NCBI GenBank assembly: GCA_945928575.1
Contig: CAMENP010000004.1
Span: 92,539-156,538, forward strand
Direction of reading: 5' to 3'
Source: an uncultured Butyrivibrio sp.
GTDB taxonomy: Bacteria; Bacillota; Clostridia; Lachnospirales; Lachnospiraceae
Length of the DNA stretch: 64,000 bases
Both the position numbers and the translations under genes were made by a program. Positions 8,235 through 17,378 of the stretch are shown here, one piece after another (the first letter of the stretch is position 1; every line of letters starts with the position of its first letter). The notes under the pieces are model-generated. The model searched no databases, had not been told where the DNA came from, and saw only the letters and a list, made by a program, of their open reading frames with translations.

Positions 8235-11200
8235 TTATCCTATCTGATTATTTCCGTCATCAAGCTTTCCAGCTATCAGATCGACGGATACAAGTGTCGA
8301 TACACCTTTCTCCTGCATGGTAATACCATACAGTCTGTCAGCCGAAGCCATTGTTCCACGTCTGTGTGTGATAACAATGAACTGTGTGTTCTTAGTAAGA
8401 TTATGTAGGTATTTTGCAAATCTGTCAACATTAGAATCATCCAGTGCCGCTTCAATCTCGTCAAGCAGACAGAACGGTGACGGTTTCAGATTCTGTATCG
8501 CAAAGAGAAGACATATTGCAGTCAATGCCTTTTCACCACCGGAAAGCTGCATCATATTCTGTAACTTCTTACCCGGCGGCTGGGATATAATCGTAATGTT
8601 TGCTTCAAGAATGTCCGCATCCTCGTCAAGCTCAATGCTTCCTTTACCGCCTCCGAAAAGCTGTTTGAATACTTTATCAAATTCAATTTTAATTTCGGCG
8701 AATTTTTCGGTAAAGCGTTCACGCATTCCGGTATCAAGCTCATTAATAACATCAATAAGCCTGTCTCTTGCAACTATGAGATCGTCATGCTGTCCCTTTA
8801 AAAATTCATACCTTTCGGAAACTTCTTTATAATCTTCTATTGCGTTGACATTAACTTCACCGAGAGACTTGATACTGCTCTTGATTGATGAAACGGTTTT
8901 CTTAATCTCGGATTCGTCATTAAGGCTTTCGTCGCGCATGGAAGCAGCCTGATTAAGTGTAATTTCATATTCGTTCCACATATAGTCAATTCTTGCATCT
9001 CTTGCCGACTCAAATTTTTCTCTGTTCTGCGTAAGCCTGAACTGTTCTTTTTCAAGATCCACAAGTTTCTTCTGGCATTCCTCTCTGGAATCAAAAAAGC
9101 CCTTAATGGATTCGTTCATCTCCTCACGGTTCTTTTTCAATTCTTCAAGCTCTACGGTGTACGAATTTATTGCATCATCAGCCGCTTTAACGGTTTCATT
9201 GATGCTTTCGATTTCTTCATTACGTGTCTCAACTTCTTTGACAGAATCGACCTTATTATCCTGAAGTTCTTCTATATTATTATTCAGTCTTTCGATTTCC
9301 CTTAAGACACGCTTGATGCTCTCTTCGATAAATGCTGCTTTCTGCGATATTTCAGAATATTCTATATGGACATTCTGGACTGAGGAACTCTTGTCCGCAA
9401 GCTCAGCCTTAAGTTTTTCAACAATCGCCGACTTTTCTTCTATTTCTGCATTTATCCTTGCATTGTTATTCTCGATTTCTTGAAGGTTGTTTCGCAACAC
9501 TTTAAGATTATCGTTTATCTCGACAACCTGGTTATCTATTTCTTTAATCTCTTTAGCATTGTCCTGATACATTGATTTAATTTCATTCTGTTTGGACTCT
9601 GCCTGGTCATATTGCATCTTTGCGGTGTTTTTATCTATAAGTTTATTCTGAAGTTCTGCGCGGCTTTCTTTAAGTCCGGCATCGATATCAGCCATCTCCT
9701 CACGGATTTTGGCAATTCCGGCTGTAAGATTCTCGACCGCTTTATCGGCTTTGGCAATTACCTCTTCAAGTTCTTCTATTTCACGGCGTCTTCCGAGAAG
9801 GTTACCGGAGTTCTTGAATGCACCACCGCTCATTGAACCGCCGGGACTCAAAAGCTCGCCATCAAGCGTAACGATCTTGATAGAATGATGATATTTCCTT
9901 GCTATTTTCAATGCGTTATCAATGGTATCAACCACTGCACACCTTCCGAGAAGATATTCCGCAAGTTCACGGTACTTGGAATCCGTCTCAACAAGTTCAG
10001 ATGCATATCCTATAAATCCGTTTTCGGTTCCGAGTTCTTCTTTTCTTGAATTTCTGCCGGATATAGCCGATAATGGCAGAAAAGTGGCACGTCCGAACCT
10101 GTTCTGCTTGAGATATTGAATCATTCTTTTGGCGGTTTCTTCATTATCAGTAACAATATTCTGTATAGTTCCGCCGAGTGCGGTTTCAATTGCCGTCTCG
10201 TATGCAGATTCCGTCTTGATTATATCTGCGACTACTCCCAACACACCTTTTTCGCGATCTTTACATTCCATTACCTTACGAATACTGTTGCCGTATCCGT
10301 CGTAACGTTCAGCAATATTCTTAAGTGTTTCAAGCCTGGTGGCCGCACGCATGCTTGTCTCTTTGGCTTTAGAGAGTTTATGTTCATCATCGGCCAGTTC
10401 TGTATTAAGTTCATTGCGCCTTGCAGCGAGCTTATTATTTCCGGCCGTAATACTCTCAATTACCGACGTGACTTCATCGAGAGCCTTGCGTCTTTGCATA
10501 AGAGTATCATCAAATCTGTTTTCATCCGTTTTATAATTAATAAGAACACTGTTAATCTGGGCTTTTCGTATTCCTATCTGTTCGAGCATGGTCTCGTATC
10601 TCTGGATATCCGTACGGATTGCTCCCTTACGGTTGAGATTATCCATTATCGCAGTCTTACCATTCTCTATATCGGTTGTATTAGAAGTTATTGCGTCATT
10701 AAGTTCTGTAAGTGATTTATCCGCTTCATTACGCCGTAGTCTGATATCGTCAATCTGTTCATTCATATCAAACTTCTGCTTTATAAGCGCACTTTTTTCT
10801 TCATTACGCTCATCTATTTCTTCTTTAAGTGCGTTAATTCGCGAAGCAAGCTGTTCATCGCTTTGATTTGCTGATTTAATCTGCTCTTTAAGTATCTCAA
10901 TCTGATTGATAAGTTTGTTTTTATCTATCTGGGCCTGGTTATTAAGTCCCGTAAGCTCTTCGATTCTTGCACTTGTCTGTTGAATTGCCGCATCTTTCTC
11001 GTCATAAGCGGTCTTAATCTGCTCAAACTCTTTTCTGCCGTTCTCAATATCAGAATCGACTATCTCTATTCTCTGTGTAACATCGTCAAGATTCTTTTTA
11101 AGGCTTTCGCTTTCCATAAGAAAAAGATTGACTTCGTAATTCTTAAGTTTTTCCTTATAACCAAGGTACTCCCTTGCTTTTTCCGATTGCTTTGCAAGCG

Positions 11201-11810
11201 GTCCGACCTGCTTTTCAAGTTCCGATAAAATATCATTTATACGGATAAGATTATTGCTCTCATTATCGAGACTTTTCTGTGCTGCCGCTTTACGTCTCTT
11301 GTATTTAACGATACCTGCGGCCTCATCAAAAATCTCACGGCGTTCTTCCGGTTTACCGCTTAATATTTTATCTACCTGTCCCTGACCTATAATTGAATAT
11401 CCTTCTTTACCTACACCCGTGTCATAGAAAAGCTCATTAATGTCTTTTAACCGGCAGGCGTTGCCGTTAATCATGTATTCACTTTCACCGGAACGGAATA
11501 CACGTCTCGTGACAGTTACTTCATCATAATCAATATCTAACTTATGATCTGAATTATCAATTGACAGAGACACCGAAGCAAAGCTTACCGGTTTACGGTT
11601 CTCTGTTCCGGCAAATATAACATCTTCCATTTTGGAGCCTCGTAACTGCTTGGCGCTTTGCTCACCGAGAACCCATCTTACGGCATCCGCAATATTACTT
11701 TTACCGCTTCCGTTAGGTCCGACAATTCCCGTTATTCCGTTGTCAAATTCAAATACAAGTTTATTTGCAAAGGATTTAAATCCCTGTACTTCTATTTTTT
11801 TTAAATACAT
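8235..11810 (-). CDS. smc: chromosome segregation protein SMC
   Basis: Condensin ATPase of 1191 residues acting on the chromosome with ScpA/B (not in this window). Walker A GPNGSGKSN is at 31-39, two long coiled-coil arms flank a hinge near 500-670, and the C-terminal head has the LSGGEKALTA signature and LLDEIEAALDD Walker B. A start 28 codons upstream is possible, but it would lie inside rnc. The family nearly always begins MYLKKIE-QGFKSF, so I place the start at the ATG 11810-11808, 7 bases after the rnc stop. Confidence 0.95.
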   Translation of the reverse strand: MYLKKIEVQGFKSFANKLVFEFDNGITGIVGPNGSGKSNIADAVRWVLGEQSAKQLRGSKMEDVIFAGTENRKPVSFASVSLSIDNSDHKLDIDYDEVTVTRRVFRSGESEYMINGNACRLKDINELFYDTGVGKEGYSIIGQGQVDKILSGKPEERREIFDEAAGIVKYKRRKAAAQKSLDNESNNLIRINDILSELEKQVGPLAKQSEKAREYLGYKEKLKNYEVNLFLMESESLKKNLDDVTQRIEIVDSDIENGRKEFEQIKTAYDEKDAAIQQTSARIEELTGLNNQAQIDKNKLINQIEILKEQIKSANQSDEQLASRINALKEEIDERNEEKSALIKQKFDMNEQIDDIRLRRNEADKSLTELNDAITSNTTDIENGKTAIMDNLNRKGAIRTDIQRYETMLEQIGIRKAQINSVLINYKTDENRFDDTLMQRRKALDEVTSVIESITAGNNKLAARRNELNTELADDEHKLSKAKETSMRAATRLETLKNIAERYDGYGNSIRKVMECKDREKGVLGVVADIIKTESAYETAIETALGGTIQNIVTDNEETAKRMIQYLKQNRFGRATFLPLSAISGRNSRKEELGTENGFIGYASELVETDSKYRELAEYLLGRCAVVDTIDNALKIARKYHHSIKIVTLDGELLSPGGSMSGGAFKNSGNLLGRRREIEELEEVIAKADKAVENLTAGIAKIREEMADIDAGLKESRAELQNKLIDKNTAKMQYDQAESKQNEIKSMYQDNAKEIKEIDNQVVEINDNLKVLRNNLQEIENNNARINAEIEEKSAIVEKLKAELADKSSSVQNVHIEYSEISQKAAFIEESIKRVLREIERLNNNIEELQDNKVDSVKEVETRNEEIESINETVKAADDAINSYTVELEELKKNREEMNESIKGFFDSREECQKKLVDLEKEQFRLTQNREKFESARDARIDYMWNEYEITLNQAASMRDESLNDESEIKKTVSSIKSSIKSLGEVNVNAIEDYKEVSERYEFLKGQHDDLIVARDRLIDVINELDTGMRERFTEKFAEIKIEFDKVFKQLFGGGKGSIELDEDADILEANITIISQPPGKKLQNMMQLSGGEKALTAICLLFAIQNLKPSPFCLLDEIEAALDDSNVDRFAKYLHNLTKNTQFIVITHRRGTMASADRLYGITMQEKGVSTLVSVDLIAGKLDDGNNQIG

Positions 11811-11817
11811 ACCATAC

Positions 11818-12501
11818 CTACACCTTGTTCTTAGAAATAGCGTCATATGCAGCGTGCTGTTCTGCCGCTTTCTTGGTTCTTCCGACGCCTTCACCCACTA
11901 CGCATCCGTCAACCATAACATTAACCTTAAATTCTTTGTCATGATCCGGGCCGCTTTCGCTTATAAGTTCATATTGCGGGCCATCCTGATGTTTAGCCTG
12001 AACTCTTTCCTGTAATATTGACTTGCTGTCAACAAAAAGCTTCTTTCTGTCAATGTCGTTAAGAATATGATCATGGACAAACTTTCTTGCACATTCAATG
12101 CCTCCATCCCTGTATACAGCACCCAGCACTGCTTCCATGGCATCGCTGGTAATGGAGTCCCTGAATCTGCCGCCGGTAACTTCTTCGCCTTTACCGAGCA
12201 TTATCATGTCTCCGAGCCCGATTTCCCTGGCACATATAGCCAACGTCGGCTCGCATACGATGCTTGCGCGAAGTTTGGTAAGTTCACCTTCCGGCCTTGT
12301 TGCATATCTGTCAAATAAATATTCACTGACTGTAATCTCAAGCACAGCATCTCCAAGAAATTCAAGACGTTCATTATTATGATGTTTGTCATGATGAACT
12401 TCATTTCCGTATGAACTATGCGTAAGAGCTAACTTAAGCAGCCCTATATCCTTAAATACATATCCTATTCTGTTCTGAAACTCTGTAAGATTATTATTCA
12501 T
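11818..12501 (-). CDS. rnc: ribonuclease III
   Basis: Double-strand-specific endonuclease for rRNA processing and mRNA turnover. In 227 residues it has the signature ERLEFLGDAVLE (44-55), conserved acidic catalytic positions and a C-terminal double-stranded-RNA-binding domain (about 157-225). It lies between acpP and smc. A run of three hairpins (12523-12600) sits immediately upstream and could be an autoregulatory target. Confidence 0.95.
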   Translation of the reverse strand: MNNNLTEFQNRIGYVFKDIGLLKLALTHSSYGNEVHHDKHHNNERLEFLGDAVLEITVSEYLFDRYATRPEGELTKLRASIVCEPTLAICAREIGLGDMIMLGKGEEVTGGRFRDSITSDAMEAVLGAVYRDGGIECARKFVHDHILNDIDRKKLFVDSKSILQERVQAKHQDGPQYELISESGPDHDKEFKVNVMVDGCVVGEGVGRTKKAAEQHAAYDAISKNKV

Positions 12502-12522
12502 AATTTCCGGTCCTATTTATTA

Positions 12523-12600
12523 CAAAAAGCCCATTGCTGGGCTTTTTGTGTATGCTCTACGCCCTTTTTCGCAAAAGGACGGACGATGCAGAACGCATCG
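12523..12600 (-). promoter_or_regulatory. three hairpins between acpP and rnc (terminator/attenuator)
   Basis: Read on the minus strand: CGATGC/GCATCG with a 5-nt loop (12584-12600), CCTTTT/AAAAGG closing a GCGA tetraloop (12563-12578), then a perfect 11-bp stem CAAAAAGCCCA/TGGGCTTTTTG (12523-12548) with a T-tract. The last one looks like an intrinsic terminator after acpP. No promoter is evident in the 21 bp between it and the rnc ATG, so some read-through is needed for rnc expression. Confidence 0.65.
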
Positions 12601-12611
12601 CTTATTTGTAC

Positions 12612-12842
12612 TTAGTTAAGTGCATTTTTAATCTGCTCAACAGCATCTGCAACTGTCACTATAGATTCAGCTGCTTCATTAGGTATCTCGATGTCGAATT
12701 CTTCTTCAATTCCCATAATAATCTGGAAAACATCGAGTGAATCTGCGCCGAGATCGTCAACGAATGTTGTATCCATTGTAATCTCCTGAGGGTCAATATT
12801 TAACACCTCCGCAATAATCTGCTGTATCTTCTCAAATTCCAT
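12612..12842 (-). CDS. acpP: acyl carrier protein
   Basis: Carrier of acyl chains in fatty acid synthesis. It is 76 residues and acidic, with the phosphopantetheine attachment motif GADSLD (Ser35). It follows plsX by 30 bp, as in many Firmicutes. Confidence 0.95.
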   Translation of the reverse strand: MEFEKIQQIIAEVLNIDPQEITMDTTFVDDLGADSLDVFQIIMGIEEEFDIEIPNEAAESIVTVADAVEQIKNALN

Positions 12843-12872
12843 GACTAACCTTTCCTTTCTTTGATTGTTCTG

Positions 12873-13883
12873 TTATTTGTCTGTAATCATAGATTGTCTG
12901 ATTTTACCCGGAATATCAGCCTGTACAAATGATATACACTGGAAAATCGAATTTTTGATTTCTTTGGCATCAGATGAGCCATGTGATTTAACTACAAGTC
13001 CGTTGAGACCGATCATCGGCGCTCCTCCGTACTCGCTGGCATCATATTTCTTAAGTACCTGCTTCATAGATGATTTAACAAGTAACGCACCTATCTTGCC
13101 TTTAAATGATGAAAGCATACTATGTTTGAGTTCTGATACTAAAGTAAGTCCTACGCCTTCAAACATCTTAAGAATACAATTACCTACAAACGCATCACAT
13201 ACAATGACATCCGCATATCCTGCCGGGATATCTCTGGCTTCAATGCTGCCAATAAAATTAATATCCTTACATTCCTTAAGAAGCGGAAATGTCTCTTTAA
13301 CAAGAGCATTGCCTTTCTCCTCTTCCGCACCGACATTAACTATCGCTACTCTCGGATTCTTGACACCCATAACGTTCTCCATATATATGGAACCCATTCT
13401 GGCAAATTTAACAAGATGATCCGGTCTGGCATCAACATTAGCTCCGCAATCTACCAATAATGCCGGTCCCTTGGCTGTCGGGATAGCCGGTGCAAGCGGT
13501 GGTCTGTCAATTCCTTTAATTCTGCCGACAATCAGCTGTCCGCCGACTAATACCGCACCTGTACTTCCAGCTGATACAAAAGCATCCGCCTCGCCTTTCT
13601 TAACAAGATTAAGCGCTACGACCAAAGAAGAATCCTTCTTACGTCTAATAGCCATTACAGGCGGTTCAGCAGTCTCGATAATCTCTGTGGCATTGACTAC
13701 AACAATCTTATTGCTGTCATACTCGTATTTGGCAAGTTCAGCTTTTACGACGTCTTCAGGGCCAACAACCTTGACGATAACGCTGTCACTTTCATTGACT
13801 GCCTGAACAGCTCCTTTGATAATCTCTACAGGAGCATTGTCTCCTCCCATTGCGTCAAGCGCAACTACTATAGGATTATTCAT
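12873..13883 (-). CDS. plsX: phosphate acyltransferase PlsX
   Basis: Makes acyl-phosphate from acyl-ACP for phospholipid synthesis. The 336-residue product opens with the family block VALDAMGGDNAP (residues 7-18) and carries GSTGAVLVGG in the middle. The gene leads the plsX-acpP-rnc-smc-ftsY-ilvA series. Confidence 0.95.
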   Translation of the reverse strand: MNNPIVVALDAMGGDNAPVEIIKGAVQAVNESDSVIVKVVGPEDVVKAELAKYEYDSNKIVVVNATEIIETAEPPVMAIRRKKDSSLVVALNLVKKGEADAFVSAGSTGAVLVGGQLIVGRIKGIDRPPLAPAIPTAKGPALLVDCGANVDARPDHLVKFARMGSIYMENVMGVKNPRVAIVNVGAEEEKGNALVKETFPLLKECKDINFIGSIEARDIPAGYADVIVCDAFVGNCILKMFEGVGLTLVSELKHSMLSSFKGKIGALLVKSSMKQVLKKYDASEYGGAPMIGLNGLVVKSHGSSDAKEIKNSIFQCISFVQADIPGKIRQSMITDK

Positions 13884-13931
13884 AAAAGTTCCTCACTCTC
13901 TGCATTCTTGTGACCATTGAGGTCTAGTGAT

Positions 13932-13960
13932 AATATACTAGAAAACAATATATAAATCAA
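13932..13960 (-). promoter_or_regulatory. promoter of plsX-acpP
   Basis: On the minus strand TTGATT (13960-13955), 17-bp spacer, TATATT (13937-13932). A short inverted repeat GACC-N5-GGTC lies just downstream; I do not see a FapR-type consensus. Confidence 0.7.
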
Positions 13961-13980
13961 CTGTTTTTTTGATTATACGC

Positions 13981-14016
13981 AAAAAAGACCTTCCGGTCAG
14001 CCGAAAAGTCTTTTCA
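13981..14016 (-). terminator. terminator after rpmF
   Basis: A 14-bp stem with two G-U pairs on the minus strand (AAAAGAC...CGG / CCGG...GTCTTTT) followed by TTTTTT, starting a few bases after the rpmF stop. Confidence 0.85.
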
Positions 14017-14019
14017 GGA

Positions 14020-14199
14020 TTAATCCTGTGCAATAATCTCTTTCTTATTGTATGAGCCGCAAGCTTTGCATACTCTGTGAGACATCATAAGAGCTCCGCA
14101 CTTGCTGCACTTAACAAGATTAGGTGCGCTCATTTTCCAGTTAGCTCTTCTCATATCTCTGTGAGACTTTGATGATTTGTTCTTTGGACAAATTGACAT
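14020..14199 (-). CDS. rpmF: 50S ribosomal protein L32
   Basis: A 59-residue zinc-ribbon ribosomal protein: MSICPKNKSSKSHRDMRRAN at the start, then CSKCG (31-35) and CKAC (44-47) pairs that would bind zinc. The start at 14199 follows AAGGAGG. Residue length and the yceD-rpmF order are those of the family. The four Cys make it the zinc-binding (C+) form. Confidence 0.95.
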   Translation of the reverse strand: MSICPKNKSSKSHRDMRRANWKMSAPNLVKCSKCGALMMSHRVCKACGSYNKKEIIAQD

Positions 14200-14246
14200 G
14201 GATTTACACCTCCTTAATTCCCTTATTCAGGGCATATCTTTCAATG

Positions 14247-14789
14247 TTATTTACTAAAATTTTTGAAAATATCCGTTATAACCGACATTCTCGGATCCGG
14301 CACAAACGTGTCGCAATCGCAGGTCTCCCTGTTGAGATTAATGCCGCACTTTCTGCAGATGCCTTTACAATCAGGTCTGCATAATATCTTCATAGGCAGC
14401 GCCATTGCAATATCCGGATGTATAAGTTCATCAACATCTATCAGGTATCCGTCAGCAAAAGACATATCTTCCTTATCTGCGTCCGTATTAAAATCCAGAT
14501 CACGGTCTATATCATATTCTATATCACATCTCACCGGATCAAGGCATCTGTCACACGGGATGACCAAGGTGATATTACCTCTGCCTTCAATATGCGCCGT
14601 ATTTCTGCCATTAACCGTAACCGTCAATTCTACAGGCTTCTTATCGACTATGTCATATACGCCCAACCCTGAATCGAATGTGTCCGAATCAATGACTGCA
14701 GTGTAACTCTTCGACACCGTACCCTGACTGTCAGCACTTCTCTTATAACGAATATTATTATTAAAAAGTTCAGATAAATCAATATTCAT
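14247..14789 (-). CDS. DUF177 family protein YceD
   Basis: Homologue of the conserved YceD protein, linked to 23S rRNA/large-subunit biogenesis and almost always upstream of rpmF, as here (47 bp apart). In 180 residues there is a CDRC motif near 80 and a C-terminal CRPDCKGICRKCG cluster ending CDC, suggesting metal binding. An in-frame GTG 9 bases upstream could extend it, but AGGCAGG with 8-base spacing favours the ATG at 14789. Confidence 0.85.
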   Translation of the reverse strand: MNIDLSELFNNNIRYKRSADSQGTVSKSYTAVIDSDTFDSGLGVYDIVDKKPVELTVTVNGRNTAHIEGRGNITLVIPCDRCLDPVRCDIEYDIDRDLDFNTDADKEDMSFADGYLIDVDELIHPDIAMALPMKILCRPDCKGICRKCGINLNRETCDCDTFVPDPRMSVITDIFKNFSK

Positions 14790-14816
14790 TATATTCACCT
14801 GCCTGTTTACAATCTG

Positions 14817-14892
14817 ATACAGGTGCGAATCAAGATATAGTATACCTTGTGCACACCTGTATTATTATACTAACCACTTATATGTTTGTCAA
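14817..14892 (-). promoter_or_regulatory. consensus promoter and inverted repeat upstream of yceD-rpmF
   Basis: On the minus strand TTGACA (14892-14887), 17-bp spacer, TATAAT (14869-14864), a perfect sigma-A match. A 9-10 bp inverted repeat (ATACAGGTG... / ...CACCTGTAT, 14853-14862 and 14817-14826) straddles the expected start point and leader. It could be an operator or an mRNA stem. Confidence 0.8.
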
Positions 14893-14933
14893 ATCTTTTT
14901 TTGCAAAAATTTACAACTTTTCTATAATATGCA

Positions 14934-16127
14934 CTAACTTATGAGTGCCAGTGTCTCTCTTGCAATCGCAAGTTCTTCATTTGTAGGTATTACAAGGAGC
15001 TTAACTCTGGAATCCGGAGTAGATATCATAACTTCTTCTCCGCGTTTCATATTAGCTTCTTTGTCGAGCTTGATTCCAAGATACTCTATATTATTATAGA
15101 TACCTTCTCTCACTCTGAAATCGTTCTCGCCAACTCCTGCGGTAAATACGATATCATCAACACCATCCATGGCAGCAACATAAGAACCTATGTATTTGGA
15201 TACATTATAGCAGAATGTTTCAAGAGCTATTGCAGCATATCTGTTTCCTTCCTCTTCCGCTTTCCATAAATCCCTGAAATCGCTGGAGAGTTTCTTGGAA
15301 AGACCATACACTCCGGACTCTTTATTGAGCACATTCATAACCTGTGCAATATCCATATTCTCTTTATTAGCGATGAACTCAATTATAGACGGATCGATAT
15401 CACCGCATCTTGTTCCCATTATGAGTCCTTCAAGCGGTGTAAGTCCCATTGATGTGTCTATACATTTACCGTACTTAACTGCAGAAAGCGATGCTCCGTT
15501 GCCAAGATGGCACACAATTGTCTTAAGCTCATCATAAGGTCTGCCAAGAATCTCTGCAGCTCTCTTGGATACATAACTGTGGCTTGTTCCATGGAAGCCG
15601 TAACGTCTTAATTTATATTTCTCGTAATATTCATACGGAAGACCGTACATATATGCCTTCGCAGGCATTGTCTGGTGGAAAGCTGTATCAAACACCGCAA
15701 CCATAGGGACTCCCGGCATCAGCTCTTCACATGCATTGATACCGATAAGGTTAGCCGGATTATGTAAAGGTGCAAGATCGTTACAATCCTCAATGGCAGC
15801 CTTAACCTCTTCGTTAATAATTGCCGATGAAGTAAACTTCTCGCCTCCGTGTACAACACGGTGACCTACCGCGCCGACTTCCGACAACGACTTAATGACA
15901 CCCGTTTTCTCATTCATAAGGGCATCAAGCACAAACTGAATAGCCTCGGTATGTGTCGGCATATCTTTAAAAACAGTTTCTTTCTCTCCGTTATAAGGTG
16001 TATAGCTTATCTTTCCGTCAATTCCGATACGTTCACAAATGCCCTTTGCAAGTACATTCTCTGTCTCAGAATCGATAAGCTGGAATTTCAATGATGAACT
16101 TCCGCAGTTCAAAACCAATATATTCAT
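14934..16127 (-). CDS. ackA: acetate kinase
   Basis: Makes ATP and acetate from acetyl-phosphate and ADP. The 397-residue protein has the family motifs: NCGSSSLKFQL (7-17), GHRVVHGG, the HNPAN block, FHGTSH and the C-terminal FTAGVGEN. It follows pta with a 55-bp gap and its own RBS, AGAAAGGAAAC. Confidence 0.96.
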   Translation of the reverse strand: MNILVLNCGSSSLKFQLIDSETENVLAKGICERIGIDGKISYTPYNGEKETVFKDMPTHTEAIQFVLDALMNEKTGVIKSLSEVGAVGHRVVHGGEKFTSSAIINEEVKAAIEDCNDLAPLHNPANLIGINACEELMPGVPMVAVFDTAFHQTMPAKAYMYGLPYEYYEKYKLRRYGFHGTSHSYVSKRAAEILGRPYDELKTIVCHLGNGASLSAVKYGKCIDTSMGLTPLEGLIMGTRCGDIDPSIIEFIANKENMDIAQVMNVLNKESGVYGLSKKLSSDFRDLWKAEEEGNRYAAIALETFCYNVSKYIGSYVAAMDGVDDIVFTAGVGENDFRVREGIYNNIEYLGIKLDKEANMKRGEEVMISTPDSRVKLLVIPTNEELAIARETLALIS

Positions 16128-16182
16128 AGTTTCCTTTCTTTCCCGGCTTAATGGTATTCCGGAATCTACATGTTATTGTATA

Positions 16183-17181
16183 TTAAATCTGAAGCTGTGC
16201 CTGTACCGATGTAAGAGCCACAACACCAACAATATCCATAGGTGAGCAGCCTCTCGACAGATCATTAACCGGCTTGGCAATTCCCTGCGTAACCGGGCCG
16301 TATGCTTCAGCTTTGGCAAGTCTGTGAACAAGCTTATATCCTATATTTCCTGCATCAAGGTCAGGGAATATAAGTACATTAGCCTTACCGGCAACAGGAC
16401 TGTCCGGTGCCTTAAGAGCTCCTACTTCAGGAACTATTGCAGCATCAAGCTGTAATTCACCGTCCATTTTCACATCCGGTGCCATCTCCTTGGCAATCTT
16501 AAATGCGCTTGTAACTTTATCGATATCAGGATGTCTTGCGCTTCCCTTGGTGGAATGCGAAAGAAATGCAACCAACGGTTCTTCCTCAACGAGCTTAGCA
16601 AAAGAATTGGCTGAATCAACTGCTATGGCAGCCAGTTTCTCAGGATCTGGATTCTGCTCAAGACCGCAGTCTGCAAAAAGGAATGTACCGTTAGCACCGT
16701 ATTCACAATCAGGTACAACCATAATAAAAAATGCCGATACAAGCTTAACTCCCGGTTTAGCCTTAACCAACTGCAATGCCGGTCTGAGTGTATTAGCCGT
16801 AGAATGACAGGCTCCGGACACAACACCGTCCGCTTCATTCTCGCGCAGCATCATGCATGCATAATATACATAATCGGTTGTAAGAAGTTCCCTTGCTTCA
16901 TCAATAGTCATACCCTTCATCCGCCTGAGTTCTGCCAGATCGGCAGTGTATTTCTCAAGCTTGTCCGATTTAACCGGATCTATTATATTAATTCCGGTAA
17001 GATCCAGCCCTTCGGTATTATTCTTAACATCCTCCTCAGTGGCAATTACCGTAAGATCTGCTATATCATCTCTGACGATTTCTACAGCGGCCTCCCAGAT
17101 TCTTCTGTCCATTCCTTCAGGAAGAACAATTTTCTTCTTATCAGCCTTTGCTTTGGCTTTAATTACATCAATAAATGCCAT
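16183..17181 (-). CDS. pta: phosphate acetyltransferase
   Basis: Converts acetyl-CoA to acetyl-phosphate. The 332-residue product is the short, single-domain Pta of Firmicutes, with KKIVLPEGMDRR near the start, GACHSTANTLRPALQ in the middle and LIFPDLDAGNIGYK plus SRGCSPMDIVG at the C-terminus. It is clearly distinct from the ptb product at 2212-3129. It forms an operon with ackA. Confidence 0.96.
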   Translation of the reverse strand: MAFIDVIKAKAKADKKKIVLPEGMDRRIWEAAVEIVRDDIADLTVIATEEDVKNNTEGLDLTGINIIDPVKSDKLEKYTADLAELRRMKGMTIDEARELLTTDYVYYACMMLRENEADGVVSGACHSTANTLRPALQLVKAKPGVKLVSAFFIMVVPDCEYGANGTFLFADCGLEQNPDPEKLAAIAVDSANSFAKLVEEEPLVAFLSHSTKGSARHPDIDKVTSAFKIAKEMAPDVKMDGELQLDAAIVPEVGALKAPDSPVAGKANVLIFPDLDAGNIGYKLVHRLAKAEAYGPVTQGIAKPVNDLSRGCSPMDIVGVVALTSVQAQLQI

Positions 17182-17263
17182 TTGTGTTATTCCCTTTCTA
17201 GTATATTATCCGATACGTTGTATTTTATTCAAATGGAAATTTCCAATACCGAACTCTGATATC

Positions 17264-17292
17264 ATTATAAACTGTTTATCTGTCAGATACAA
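17264..17292 (-). promoter_or_regulatory. promoter of pta-ackA
   Basis: A perfect TATAAT on the minus strand (17269-17264) with a 17-bp spacer to a weak -35, TTGTAT (17292-17287). The leader is about 75 nt. Confidence 0.6.
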
Positions 17293-17301
17293 GAAAAAAA
17301 G

Positions 17302-17330
17302 TTGTCAATTTGAATATCTTTGTTTAAAAT
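17302..17330 (+). promoter_or_regulatory. promoter of tmcAL
   Basis: TTGTCA (17302-17307), 17-bp spacer, TAAAAT (17325-17330). Its -35 is 10 bp from that of the divergent pta promoter, so the two may share control. Confidence 0.65.
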
Positions 17331-17378
17331 AAATATATCCGTGTAATAATATTATTTTAAAGTACGAGGTAACAGATC

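Noticed and set aside
11811..11894. N-terminal extension of SMC by 28 residues
   Set aside because: The extension lies inside rnc, has no ribosome binding site and is not part of the SMC family.
13884..13980. FapR operator upstream of plsX
   Set aside because: A short GACC/GGTC repeat is present, but the known FapR consensus is not.
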